A stretch of DNA of 64,000 nucleotides, taken from contig DDIU01000016.1 in the NCBI GenBank assembly GCA_002338655.1, positions 5,014 through 69,013 on the forward strand. Reading direction: 5' to 3'. Below the pieces are notes generated by a model that had not been told where the DNA came from, searched no databases, and saw only the letters and a list, made by a program, of their open reading frames with translations. This document shows, piece after piece, positions 19,152 to 28,389 of this stretch; the first letter of the stretch is position 1; each line of letters opens with the position of its first letter. The stretch is from Flammeovirgaceae bacterium UBA1842. Its GTDB lineage: Bacteria; Bacteroidota; Bacteroidia; Cytophagales; Cyclobacteriaceae. Made by a program: the position numbers and the translations under genes.

Positions 19152-19262
19152 TTCAAACAATTTCTTCGGGAATGCGACTTTATTACGGGTCAAATTAATG
19201 GTCTTGCTCAAAAACGTGGAGAGACAAACAGTAATTTTGTTGGACTTGGTAGAACCAATTAA
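19152..19262 (+). pseudogene. 3' remnant of an unidentified gene
   Basis: Right behind the ftsZ terminator a frame is open for 36 codons to TAA at 19260-19262 and reads like real protein: FKQFLRECDFITGQ, then INGLAQKRGETNSNFVGLGR, then TN. It has no start codon and begins at the terminator, so it looks like the surviving tail of a gene whose front was lost. I do not recognise the family. The protein-like composition is seen in sequence; the origin is inferred. Confidence 0.4.
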
Positions 19263-19308
19263 CTTTGAAATAGTAGAGCCCTATTTTTTTATCTAATGTT
19301 GGAGGTAG

Positions 19309-20247
19309 TTAATTATTGGTAAAAACCATTTTACTCTTCATGATCATAGGTATTTTCATTCCATTTGGCATTTGAGGATTTTCTTTAATATATGTATCTC
19401 CTTGAATATCTTGATCAATTTTAGCTACAACTATCCAGCCAGATGTCTTATCAATTTTTATATTTGAAGTCATGAATCCTGTTAAGTCAAACTTCATTGG
19501 CATACCGTTTGACTCAATATAAGCATCTTTATCAGCAGTCTCAATTTTTGATTCTCCAACTATTAAATAGTGTTCTTTTGTACTATCTAAAAACTTGTAT
19601 GTTGTCGTCATATTAGCGGACATTCCTGATTCTAATTTAGTATTAATAACCCACTCATCTCCTTTTGCCACTTTCTTATTGGGGTATATGGCAGTTATCA
19701 TTTCGATATTACCTTTATAGGCTTCTTTTCCATAGGCTTTTAACAACTGAGTCTTTATTTGTGATAATTGAGCCTCAGGAATTTCAGGTAGGATGCTAAA
19801 TGCAGATTCAAAAAGCTTCTCAATATTTCTTATTTCAGTAATTTTTCCATACTTAGTCATTTTTACTTGGAACTCTTTGTTCTTCATTTCAGACAGGATT
19901 AGAGAAAATATGTCACCTTCATCTTTTTTTTCTGAACTAAACTCCATTTTGCCTTGGGGAAGTTGCATTGACATACTTAAACTTTTATATGCAACATCCA
20001 TATCAAAACTATCATCATTAATCGCCTTTACTAAATATGACATTGTTCCATTAATTGTCATTACTATATTCATCTTTTGACCGTTGATTTCTTGAATTAT
20101 AGTCGATTCCGAATTAGTTGATTGGATGTATTCAACGTCCTTCTCAAGCCTCAAAATCAGTTCTGACTTTTGAGCTTGACAAAATGTAAATGTTAATAGT
20201 ACGGCTAGAGTTGAGATTATTTTCATCTTATAGTTATTTTGTTTCAT
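19309..20247 (-). CDS. Secreted protein of unknown function (DUF6263-like)
   Basis: This 312-residue protein has a signal peptide (hydrophobic core ISTLAVLLTFTF, cleavage probably after CQAQ); an internal ATG at 20226 is an equally good start. The mature part is rich in beta strands and charged residues, with repeated 'M-x-M' patterns (NGQKMNIVMTINGTM, YKSLSMSMQLPQG) and a late segment SGWIVVAKIDQDI as in DUF6263 proteins. No catalytic motif is visible. It is single, with the 148-bp repeat block upstream and the ftsZ terminator region downstream. Confidence 0.75.
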   Translation of the reverse strand: MKQNNYKMKIISTLAVLLTFTFCQAQKSELILRLEKDVEYIQSTNSESTIIQEINGQKMNIVMTINGTMSYLVKAINDDSFDMDVAYKSLSMSMQLPQGKMEFSSEKKDEGDIFSLILSEMKNKEFQVKMTKYGKITEIRNIEKLFESAFSILPEIPEAQLSQIKTQLLKAYGKEAYKGNIEMITAIYPNKKVAKGDEWVINTKLESGMSANMTTTYKFLDSTKEHYLIVGESKIETADKDAYIESNGMPMKFDLTGFMTSNIKIDKTSGWIVVAKIDQDIQGDTYIKENPQMPNGMKIPMIMKSKMVFTNN

Positions 20248-20429
20248 TAATGGATTTCATAATAGAAGTGTAAGCAACCGGATATAGTTCATAACTATAC
20301 CCTTAATATTTTATGAATTTACTTTTTTATCCTTATATAAGGTAATTATAAAATAATAATAATGATAAAATGATTTTCTTTTAACTGCGGGGTATCATAA
20401 CCACCACATAATCAATAATTTAAAATTTG

Positions 20430-20998
20430 TTGATTTGGAAACCTACTGGGTTTATCTGCTCGGTGAAAGTTAAACCTAGTAGGTTTTATACCCGAGAGGT
20501 CTCCTTCGGCTTGAGGGGATTTCTCCTTCGTGCCTCAGATCGAAATGACGATTGATGTAAAATTTGATCGTTTGTTGTTGATTTGGAAACCTACTAGGTT
20601 TATCTGCTCGGTGAAAGTTAAACCTAGTAGGTTTTATGCCCGAGAGGTCTCCTTCAGTTTATGGGGATTTCTCCCTTGTGCCTCGGTTCGAAATGACGGA
20701 TAGAAGTAAAATTTGATCGTTGTTAATTGATTTAGAAACCTACTAGGTTTATCTGCCCAGCGAAAGTTAAATCTATAAGGTTTTATGACCGAGAGGTCTC
20801 CTTCAGTTTGAGGGGATTTCTCCTTCGTACCTCAGATCGAAATGACGATTGATGTAAAATTTGATTGTTTGTTGTTGATTTGGAAACCTAGTAGGTTAAT
20901 CTGCTTAGTGAAAGTTAAACCTAGTAGGTTTTATGCCCGAGAGGACTCCTGCGGTTTATGGAAGTTTCTCCCTCGTGCCTCAGGTCGAAATGACGGTG
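20430..20998. repeat. Four tandem copies of a ~148 bp palindrome-containing repeat
   Basis: Units start at 20430, 20578, 20727 and 20875 (spacing 148, 149, 148). Each begins TTGATTTGGAAACCTA, with arms AAACCTACTAGGTTT and, 18 bases on, AAACCTAGTAGGTTT. The arms are exact reverse complements in copy 2 and degenerate in copies 3 and 4; each arm is itself nearly palindromic. The second half carries GAGAGGTCTCCTTC, GATTTCTCC and CGAAATGACG, the last resembling dispersed palindromic elements of many bacteria. The block ends at the stop of the LytTR regulator. No coding frame was seen. Confidence 0.9.
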
Positions 20999-21002
20999 TT
21001 AT

Positions 21003-21725
21003 TTAAAGTTTGTTGATCCTATCCATCAAATGTTGTAATCGATCACGGCCAATTGGCAGTTTTTCCTCATCAATAATTACATATTCAGAATTGATGGCGG
21101 TTAGTTGATTTAAATTGACAATATAGGATTTGTGGGTGCGGTAAAATCTAGTCTTATCCAATTTGGCTTCAATATCCTTTAGCGTTGATCGCATCACATA
21201 ACTCTTCCCTTTTGTCTGTATTTGAGAATAGTTACCGTCCGCTTTAATGTATTTTATATCGTCCAGAGGTATTTTAACCGATAGGTTGTTCATTCTCACA
21301 AAAAGATCATTGTTTAATAATCGATCTTCATCAACTGTTTGATCTTGCTCGTTTTGAAAATTACTCAGCGCAATTTCTACCGCTACCAGTACATCGGGAT
21401 CTTCAAAAGGTTTTACTAAATAACCATAAGGATTTACTTCCGCAGCACGTTTTACTGTCTGACTATCGGAGTGGGAGGAAATGAAGACAAAAGGAATATT
21501 ATAATCACTACGAAGGGTACGCGCCAGATCAATACCATCTTTATCACCTTTGATTTTAATATCAAGTAGTACAATATCTGGTTGACAATTATCTATCATC
21601 TCTATGGACTTTTCATAGTTTTTGGCAATGCCGCAAACTTCATATTCGTTGCTTTCGAGGATATCCCTGATATCCTCAGCAATAACCATTTCATCTTCAA
21701 TAATGCCGACCCTAATTGCAGTCAT
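21003..21725 (-). CDS. LytTR-family response regulator
   Basis: The 240-residue regulator has an N-terminal receiver domain with acidic pocket (IIEDE), phospho-acceptor Asp55 in IVLLDIKIKG, and the Thr/Ser and Lys switch residues (FISS, LVKPF). A LytTR DNA-binding domain (about residues 142-238) includes YIKADGNYSQI and FYRTHKSYIVNL. It is transcribed after the adjacent histidine kinase with a three-base gap, so the two form one pair. Its stop lies immediately next to the repeat block. LytTR regulators bind short direct repeats upstream of targets; none was identified here. Confidence 0.95.
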   Translation of the reverse strand: MTAIRVGIIEDEMVIAEDIRDILESNEYEVCGIAKNYEKSIEMIDNCQPDIVLLDIKIKGDKDGIDLARTLRSDYNIPFVFISSHSDSQTVKRAAEVNPYGYLVKPFEDPDVLVAVEIALSNFQNEQDQTVDEDRLLNNDLFVRMNNLSVKIPLDDIKYIKADGNYSQIQTKGKSYVMRSTLKDIEAKLDKTRFYRTHKSYIVNLNQLTAINSEYVIIDEEKLPIGRDRLQHLMDRINKL

Positions 21726-21728
21726 GTA

Positions 21729-23774
21729 TTAATTTGTTTTTACTTGACAAGCGAACTTCAGTACAAAAGAGGTCCCTTCACTTGAGTCAATCTCTAATAT
21801 TCCATTAAGTTGCTCCGTGAGTGCATTTACTAACCTCATGCCCATACTTTTTGTTTCCTTATAATCATCAGGTAACCCAGGGCCATTGTCCTGCACCCGT
21901 AATACATGATTTTCATTTTCTGTAAATAGGCTAATATTTAATTCACCTTGCCCGTTGTCATTATAGGCATATTTTAAAGCATTTGAAATCAATTCATTTA
22001 AAATTAAGCCAACAGGCACAGCCGTGTCTATATCCAAATTAATGGCGTCAACCTCGATATGCTGTATCACTTCACTTTTAGGGGAGTAACTTTTGAATAG
22101 AAAGGCATTAAGTTCCTCTATGTACTCCTTCATATTAATAAAGGAAAGCTGGTTGTTACCATACAATTTTTCATGAATAAGTGACATTGACTTGATCCTA
22201 CTTCGACCTTCATTAACGGCCTCCCTAGCAGATTGGCTTTCTAGATTTCTTGATTGGATATTTAAAATGCTCGATATGATTTGCAGGTTATTCTTCACTC
22301 TATGATGAATTTCCTTGAGCAGTGTTTCATTTTCAATATTCTTAGCTTCGATGAGTTCTTTTTGTTTTGAAAGCTTCTTGTTGCTCCTAAATTTGATTAC
22401 AAAGGCCATTAACAAACTAAGACTTGCTATGGCTGCAGCTACAATTCCAAGCCATAATTTACTGTTTGAACTTTGGGCAATGTTTAAATTGGCCTGATGT
22501 ACTTTTAAGTCCGCCTCTTGTAGTTCGATGGTCTGTTGCTTCTTGTTAGTTTCATAAAGAGATGACATTATGGCCATTTGCTCAGATTTTCGGGTATTGA
22601 ACAAACTATCTTCAAGGTGTTCGTACTTCAAACGATATTCCCAAGCGGTTTTGAACTCCCCTTTACCATAGTAACTTTCAGAAATATATTTCAAAGATTG
22701 CCTTTCCCTGTCTTTATGCTTAACCTCTATGGCCATGGTTAAGGCTTCATTTGAAATTTTAAGCGCTTCATCGTAGTTCTCCAGTCTTAAATAAATATCC
22801 GCTAATAGATTCATGCTAAATATGATACTGGATCTATTTTTTTCCTTCATTTTTAATTCCAGCGCCTGTTTGGCTATGGAGTAGGCTGAGGAATATTCCT
22901 TTTTAGCGAGGTAGGCATCCGCCATATTATGTAATGGTGTGGCAATACTTGCGCCAATGCTATTATCGATTTGGATCACTTGTTGGTAAAAATATATGGC
23001 ACTGTCATAGTTGGTTTTATTTTTGGCCACAAGTCCCTTTTGATTTAAAAGGTTAGCTTTTAAAGATTGATTTTCATTTGTAATGGGCATAGCCTCAGCC
23101 TCTTCTAAATAGGGTGTAGGATTTTCGTAATCATCCTGTGAGATGTAAGCCATTGATATATTGAGGAGATTCAATGCCGAGTTTCGATCGAAATTATTTT
23201 CCTTATTAATCTTCAAAGCGGCCATGAAGTATTCAATAGCTTTGTCATAGCTGCCCACATTTTCAAGTATTTTGCCAATATTGTTCAATGCTGCCGATTG
23301 GCCTCTTTTGTTACCAATTTTGGTCTGATAAAATAGGGCATCATTATAATTGGATATAGCCAATGTGTAGTCGCCCCGATTTAGGTACAGATTGCCTAGG
23401 CCGTTCAATGCATTTGCAAGACTTGTGGTATCCTTAATGTTCTTGGAAAAATCAGATGCAAGGGAAAAATAATAGATGGCACTATCGAGTTGCTTGTAAT
23501 CTAAATTACTATACCCAACGTTGATTAATGCCCGAGCTTGCCCTTGTTCATACCCTATTTTTTTCGACTCATAAAGTCCGAGGTACGCATATTTTTTCGC
23601 TTTGATTAGTGATGAGAAAGCATATTCAAAGCCTAGCTTATTTAGTATGTCGACCTTCTCTATACCTGTGGTATTATCAAGGATACTTTCAAGACTATCC
23701 AATTTTGACTGGCCAAAAGTTAGGCCAACTAAGAATAACGAAATTAAAGTGAATAAAGAGTGTCTGAGGGTCAT
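21729..23774 (-). CDS. TPR-containing sensor histidine kinase (HisKA_2 type)
   Basis: The 681-residue kinase has a signal peptide (TLISLFLVGLTFGQ), about eight tetratricopeptide repeats in the periplasmic part (residues ~40-400), and one membrane helix (LWLGIVAAAIASLSLLMAF). The HisKA_2 phospho-acceptor is in EIHHRVKNNLQIISS. A HATPase domain follows with N-box LNELISNALKYAY and G-box VQDNGPGLPDD. This TPR-kinase/LytTR pairing is common in Bacteroidota. It diverges from the PKD lipoprotein gene, with a shared 156-base region. Confidence 0.95.
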   Translation of the reverse strand: MTLRHSLFTLISLFLVGLTFGQSKLDSLESILDNTTGIEKVDILNKLGFEYAFSSLIKAKKYAYLGLYESKKIGYEQGQARALINVGYSNLDYKQLDSAIYYFSLASDFSKNIKDTTSLANALNGLGNLYLNRGDYTLAISNYNDALFYQTKIGNKRGQSAALNNIGKILENVGSYDKAIEYFMAALKINKENNFDRNSALNLLNISMAYISQDDYENPTPYLEEAEAMPITNENQSLKANLLNQKGLVAKNKTNYDSAIYFYQQVIQIDNSIGASIATPLHNMADAYLAKKEYSSAYSIAKQALELKMKEKNRSSIIFSMNLLADIYLRLENYDEALKISNEALTMAIEVKHKDRERQSLKYISESYYGKGEFKTAWEYRLKYEHLEDSLFNTRKSEQMAIMSSLYETNKKQQTIELQEADLKVHQANLNIAQSSNSKLWLGIVAAAIASLSLLMAFVIKFRSNKKLSKQKELIEAKNIENETLLKEIHHRVKNNLQIISSILNIQSRNLESQSAREAVNEGRSRIKSMSLIHEKLYGNNQLSFINMKEYIEELNAFLFKSYSPKSEVIQHIEVDAINLDIDTAVPVGLILNELISNALKYAYNDNGQGELNISLFTENENHVLRVQDNGPGLPDDYKETKSMGMRLVNALTEQLNGILEIDSSEGTSFVLKFACQVKTN

Positions 23775-23930
23775 TAACCTATAAAATATATGGTTTTGAT
23801 TATAATATAGCAGGTCTTACTCCATAATCCTACGGTTAATCCACAATTTATAGTAGTTCATCACATCCTTAAAAAATGTGTCGTTTGGGTAAGGTATCTT
23901 GAGTTCTGATTTTTCACCAAAATTATTATT

Positions 23931-25700
23931 ATGAACGACTTAACAAAAATATCGAACCTTTTTGTTCTCGTCCTTTCAACACTGTATTTTACGGGTTGTA
24001 CGGCAGACGATGAACCTGAACCAGCAGCAATTGCATCCTTCACTTCTTCTACTCAGAACATCAAATCTGGAGAAACGGTAAAGTTTACCAGTACCTCCAA
24101 AAATGACACGAAATTGCAATGGGTATTTGAAGGGGGCTCCCCGTCAACATCTACAAGTAAGACACCATCTGTGACTTATAATAATGCAGGTAACTTTTCA
24201 GTCACTTTGGTAGCCTCGAATGGGAGTAGTAGTGATACTGAAACCAAGCCTTCGCACATAACAGTGACTGACCCAACACCAACCGCTTCGTTTAGTGCAT
24301 CAGCGCAAAATATTCGTCCAGGACAAAGTGTTACATTTTCCAATAATTCTGAAAATGCTGTCCGGTTTGAATGGACTTTTGAAGGTGGCGACCCATCAAG
24401 CTCTTCGTCAGAAAGTCCAACGGTAACTTATAATACCCAAGGTGAATTTGCGGTTACACTAAAAGCCTTTAATGCTAGTGGAGTAGAAGTTACGGAGTCC
24501 AAAGACAATTTTATAGTAGTAGATGAACCAAATCCAACGGCCGCATTTTCTGCTTCCAAGACAAAAGTAGCTCCAGGAACGACAGTGAGCTTTACAAACA
24601 GTAGTACCAATGCAACCAGATACGAATGGAGTTTTGCAGGGGGATCTCCTTCTTCTTCTACTTCTTCCAGTCCTTCTGTTACTTACAATTCAGTAGGAAC
24701 TTATACGGTAACGTTAAAAGCATTTAATGCCATTGATGAATCCGATACCGAGATTAAAACGAGTTTAATTGAGGTTATCCCACTACCCGTGGCTGATTTT
24801 ACCAAAAGTTCGAGTGCGATATATGAAAATAATTCGATTACCTACGCCAACAGTTCAAGTAATGGAGATTCTTACAAATGGACGTTTAATGGGGGTGATC
24901 CTTCTACCTCCACTCAAGCTAGTCCGGGAGCCGTGAATTATACCACTCCTGGAACTTACACCACAACTTTGGAGGTAACCAATGCCGTTGGCACCGATTC
25001 TAAATCAGTAACTATAATTGTCTATGAGGCATATTGGTTCGATCTTAAAGTTCAGAACTATTTATACTTCCCCATTAACATCTATAAGAATGGTTCTTAT
25101 CTGGGCCAAATACCCGCTCGTGATAATTATACTTTTACTGGTATCAATAAAGCCGCTTCTATTTCCATTACATGGAATCTAGTTGAGGTGGGCGGTATTG
25201 ACCTTGGTGCGGGCTGGACAATTACAAACCCACCATCCGGGGAAACAGGGTTGGAAGTGGACAACGTAATTGGTGACAATACCTATCAATATATAGTATA
25301 TGATAATTATGAACCATACGACCTATATGCTACAGTAAACCCGGGCACAGCTGATGAAACTACTTCTGGCGGGTATTACGTTCCGGCTTATGCTTCCTTT
25401 ACACATCTAGGCTATTACAAATTTGTTGAAATTAACGAACAGCTTCACCTACATAATAATTTTGACCGAACGGGTTCTTACTGGTATTTTTATTATGATG
25501 CTAACGTCTTGGATGATAAATCAGGTCGTGTAGATATGAAATTTGACATAAATGGAACATGGGATTCAGGTACCTGGAATGGTTCAATTTCACGGGAAGA
25601 GAAGAAAATCGTTGTAGACGGCAAGTATAGGAGCGATTGGGATATTCCTTTAAAGATGGCTGATTTTTCTAATTCAAGAATGATCAAAGAAAATGATTAG
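23931..25700 (+). CDS. PKD-repeat surface lipoprotein
   Basis: This is a 589-residue predicted lipoprotein (lipobox YFTGC at about residues 19-23, then acidic DDEPEP, which in Bacteroidota can act as a surface-export tag). Four PKD-like beta-sandwich repeats follow (about residues 33-110, 118-198, 201-283, 287-365), each with a version of W-F/T-F-x-G-G-x-P-S-x-S and YNxxGxxxVTL. The last ~220 residues are a separate aromatic-rich domain I do not recognise. PKD repeats mediate protein or glycan contacts at the cell surface. It diverges from the histidine kinase and may be its target or sensory partner, an inference from position only. Confidence 0.9.
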   Translation: MNDLTKISNLFVLVLSTLYFTGCTADDEPEPAAIASFTSSTQNIKSGETVKFTSTSKNDTKLQWVFEGGSPSTSTSKTPSVTYNNAGNFSVTLVASNGSSSDTETKPSHITVTDPTPTASFSASAQNIRPGQSVTFSNNSENAVRFEWTFEGGDPSSSSSESPTVTYNTQGEFAVTLKAFNASGVEVTESKDNFIVVDEPNPTAAFSASKTKVAPGTTVSFTNSSTNATRYEWSFAGGSPSSSTSSSPSVTYNSVGTYTVTLKAFNAIDESDTEIKTSLIEVIPLPVADFTKSSSAIYENNSITYANSSSNGDSYKWTFNGGDPSTSTQASPGAVNYTTPGTYTTTLEVTNAVGTDSKSVTIIVYEAYWFDLKVQNYLYFPINIYKNGSYLGQIPARDNYTFTGINKAASISITWNLVEVGGIDLGAGWTITNPPSGETGLEVDNVIGDNTYQYIVYDNYEPYDLYATVNPGTADETTSGGYYVPAYASFTHLGYYKFVEINEQLHLHNNFDRTGSYWYFYYDANVLDDKSGRVDMKFDINGTWDSGTWNGSISREEKKIVVDGKYRSDWDIPLKMADFSNSRMIKEND

Positions 25701-25735
25701 CGCACAATAAATTCTCGGGTTTTATTGGTGGAAAG

Positions 25736-25759
25736 GCGTAGAATCGAAAGGTTCTGCGC
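25736..25759 (+). terminator. Possible stem-loop terminator after the PKD lipoprotein gene
   Basis: GCGTAGAA and TTCTGCGC pair (with one T-G pair) around the loop TCGAAAGG, 35 bases after the stop. A T-rich stretch follows only after several bases, so it is weak as an intrinsic terminator. Confidence 0.35.
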
Positions 25760-25809
25760 TTCCGCTTTTATAGGGAATTCCTTCTCACTGACGAAGTAGT
25801 GAGGATGGC

Positions 25810-26096
25810 GGAAACCTTATAGGTTTATCTGCCCAGCGAAAGTTAAATCTACAGGTTTTATGACCGAGAGGTCTCCTTCGGTTTGAGAGGATTTCTCCTT
25901 CGTGCCTCAGATCGAAATGACGGATAGAAGTAAAATTTGATTGTTTGTTGTTGATTTGGAAACCTACTAGGTTTATCTGCAGGATGAAAGTTAAACCTAG
26001 TAGGTTTTATGCCCGAGAGGTCTCCTTCGGCTTGTGGGGATTTCTCCCTCATGCCTCGGTTCGAAAAGACGAATTGAAATTAAAACCTATAAGGTT
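25810..26096. repeat. Two more copies of the ~148 bp repeat
   Basis: Units at about 25810 and 25951 match the block at 20430-20998 in sequence and orientation (GGAAACCT...GGTTTATCTGC, GAGAGGTCTCCTTCGG, GATTTCTCC, CGAAATGACG). The second ends in AAACCTATAAGGTTTTAT, which overlaps the stop codon of the phosphoesterase gene. Copy 5 has diverged arms; copy 6 keeps the AAACCTACTAGGTTT / AAACCTAGTAGGTTT pair. Confidence 0.88.
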
Positions 26097-27089
26097 TTAT
26101 TTAGGTACCGCACCTGTCTCATCCAAGATCCCTTCCATCTTCAAATGGGTAATCACAGGCTTTGTTGCCATGCGTACTAACGTCACATGATCAAAAGCCA
26201 TAGTGTCACCCGGATCTTGAAAACCACCTGTAGTACCGAGTGTTATGTAATCCATGTTATTACGCTTTCGGTGGGAGTAGGAGTGTTTATGACCATTGAT
26301 CACTGTATAATTACGATTGGCAAGAAGAGCTTCCAATGGATCAAGGCCAAGGCTATCTTCACGCATCCATGTTGGTTTATGCATCAATACAAATGTCCAA
26401 CGTACATCAGGATATTGCGTTAATACCTTTTTAAAATAATCAAGCTGTGCGGCACTTATGCCACCCACTTTACTCTCAAGCATCTGAGCATATTCTGTAT
26501 CATTAAAGTTGCCTTCTTTTTCTCCACGTATTATTTTCATGGCTTCTTCACGGGCCACATTAACTTCCCACATTCTTTTATCCCCATAATCTTCAGAGTC
26601 CATCATAAGGAAGAGTACATTTTCATAAACAAAATGATAATAAGTAGGCCCATAGCGATGTTTCCAAAACTTTCGCATCAGCGGGTTGGTAAGGTCATGG
26701 TTTCCACCTAAGTGAAAGAAAGGCATATTTAATTTTGAAGTTCTATCGTCAAAAGAATCCCATTCTTTGGCGAGTTGCAAAGTGTCTTCAGTGCCCCCTT
26801 CAATCAGGTCGCCAACACTCAATACAAAGGTTGGGTCAAGTCTATTGAGCTGCGCAACAGCCATTTTGTAAATACCAGGCCTTTCGCCACCGGTAAGATC
26901 GGAAATGATGGCAAACGTGAAATCTTCCTCTTCCAGTTCAAATTCAGTACTCGTCCAAGGAGTCGGGCCTTCTACTAAGTCATGTTCAAATTTCGGTGTA
27001 GTTAGGACTTCAGTATTAGCTTTGTCAGGAGCTTGGCAGCCAATAATAATCAGTAATGGTAGGAGGTATTTCAAAAATGCAGCTTTCAT
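26097..27089 (-). CDS. Metallophosphoesterase lipoprotein (calcineurin-like)
   Basis: The 330-residue protein starts with a lipoprotein signal (LLPLLIIIGC). The calcineurin-like domain shows ISDLTGG (first metal site, variant of DxH), SVGDLIEGG (GDxx), LGGNHDLTN (GNHD), and the late histidines VLMHKP and VINGHKHSYSH. Replacement of the usual DxH by DLT is notable. It probably hydrolyses phosphoesters at the periplasmic face. Its 3' end runs into the repeat element. It is transcribed alone. Confidence 0.9.
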   Translation of the reverse strand: MKAAFLKYLLPLLIIIGCQAPDKANTEVLTTPKFEHDLVEGPTPWTSTEFELEEEDFTFAIISDLTGGERPGIYKMAVAQLNRLDPTFVLSVGDLIEGGTEDTLQLAKEWDSFDDRTSKLNMPFFHLGGNHDLTNPLMRKFWKHRYGPTYYHFVYENVLFLMMDSEDYGDKRMWEVNVAREEAMKIIRGEKEGNFNDTEYAQMLESKVGGISAAQLDYFKKVLTQYPDVRWTFVLMHKPTWMREDSLGLDPLEALLANRNYTVINGHKHSYSHRKRNNMDYITLGTTGGFQDPGDTMAFDHVTLVRMATKPVITHLKMEGILDETGAVPK

Positions 27090-27182
27090 AATGATTTAAG
27101 ATAATTTGGGTTCAAGATAATAGAGCCAATATTAAAATGCGTATAAAATCATTCATTTCTTTATTTTATAATACTATATAAA

Positions 27183-27209
27183 AAAGCACCTGCATTTTGC
27201 AGGTGCTTT
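27183..27209 (-). terminator. Rho-independent terminator of the Old Yellow Enzyme gene
   Basis: A 12-base perfect stem AAAGCACCTGCA / TGCAGGTGCTTT with a TTT loop has a T run on the minus-strand side. It is 26 bases beyond the stop of the minus-strand gene ending at 27235. Confidence 0.92.
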
Positions 27210-27234
27210 CTAAGTTCAGATCAATCTATCGCTA

Positions 27235-28314
27235 TTAATTTAGTACAGGATAATCGGTATATCCTTTTTCACCGGGGGTGTAGAAAGTACTAAAATCTGG
27301 TTGGTTTAATTCAGCACCCTCCTTATAACGTAGGTGCAAATCTGGATTAGCCAGATACGCTTTTCCAAAAGCTACCAAATGACCAAGTCCGTCCTTTAGG
27401 TCTTGTTCAGCCTTTTCTTTATCATAACCTCCAGAAATAATGATGGTTCCACCAAATGCATCTCTTATTTTCTCTTTCAATGCCAAGGGAACTACCGGTG
27501 TGCCCATTGTTGAATGGTCAACCAAATGAATATAGGTGAGTCCAAGTTTTCCCAGTTCAGTTGCGAGATACTCATAGGTTTCATCTTGGCCATCAAAAGG
27601 CATTATATCATTAAATGCTCCATAAGGTGATAATCGGATTCCTACTTTTTCTTTTCCAATAGCTTCGGCTGTCTTTTTAGCTATTTCCAATACAAAACGA
27701 CTTCTGTTTTCTGCTGATCCACCATAGCTGTCAGTACGTTGATTCGCATCAGGATTAATAAATTGCTCCATTAAGTAACCATTGGCTCCATGAAGTTCCA
27801 CACCATCAAATCCAGCTTCCATTGCCAATTGTGCAGAAATAACATACTCATCAATCGCCTTGGTGATATCAGAAGTAGTCATTTCTCTTGGAGTAGGTAA
27901 TGGCTGTTCACCTTCCTGATCTGTATACATTTTAGTATTTACGGCAGCAATAGGTGAGGGCGCCAATACTTCGGCACCTTTCGGTAAATTTAGTGGATGG
28001 CTAATGCGACCAGTATGCATCAATTGGATGAATATTTTCCCACCTTTCTGATGCACTTTATTGGTAACTACTTTCCAAGCTTCTACTTGTTCCCGATTGT
28101 ATAATCCTGGTATTCTTGGATATCCGACACCATTTGGTGAGGGGCTTGTCCCTTCGGTAATCAACAATCCAGCACCTGCACGTTGTCCGTAGTAATCGGC
28201 CATAATAGGCGTTGGAACATTATTCTCAGTCGACCTAGAACGAGTCATGGGAGCCATAACCATTTTATTTTTAAGGCTCAGCCCATTGGAACTATAAGAT
28301 TCTAATAATGACAT
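27235..28314 (-). CDS. Old Yellow Enzyme family alkene reductase (FMN-dependent)
   Basis: The 359-residue TIM-barrel flavoprotein is of the NemA/OYE group. MVMAPMTRSRS lies at the FMN-binding start and GVELHGANGYLMEQFINP contains the substrate-binding His-Asn pair (His-x-x-Asn). The family signature DSYGGSAENRSRF follows, then IIISGGYDKE in the phosphate-binding region. Such enzymes reduce activated C=C bonds of electrophiles and nitro compounds with NAD(P)H. It diverges from a pirin gene across 123 bases with a candidate operator, suggesting shared control under electrophile or redox stress. Confidence 0.95.
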   Translation of the reverse strand: MSLLESYSSNGLSLKNKMVMAPMTRSRSTENNVPTPIMADYYGQRAGAGLLITEGTSPSPNGVGYPRIPGLYNREQVEAWKVVTNKVHQKGGKIFIQLMHTGRISHPLNLPKGAEVLAPSPIAAVNTKMYTDQEGEQPLPTPREMTTSDITKAIDEYVISAQLAMEAGFDGVELHGANGYLMEQFINPDANQRTDSYGGSAENRSRFVLEIAKKTAEAIGKEKVGIRLSPYGAFNDIMPFDGQDETYEYLATELGKLGLTYIHLVDHSTMGTPVVPLALKEKIRDAFGGTIIISGGYDKEKAEQDLKDGLGHLVAFGKAYLANPDLHLRYKEGAELNQPDFSTFYTPGEKGYTDYPVLN

Positions 28315-28357
28315 AAATGTAATTTTTATTTAATTGATGTTTAAACATTGAAACGCA

Positions 28358-28389
28358 TTAGAAATAAAATGGTTCACTTTATTTTCTAA
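28358..28389. promoter_or_regulatory. Candidate operator between divergent OYE and pirin genes
   Basis: TTAGAAATAAA and TTTATTTTCTAA are inverted (one base insertion) around a nine-base centre, about midway between the two divergent start codons. This size and symmetry suit a dimeric MarR/HxlR or TetR-type repressor. No such regulator gene is adjacent, so assignment is speculative. Confidence 0.35.

Noticed and set aside
20430..20998. Regular repeats that might be a CRISPR array
   Set aside because: The period is ~148 bases and the whole unit is conserved; there are no variable spacers and no cas genes.
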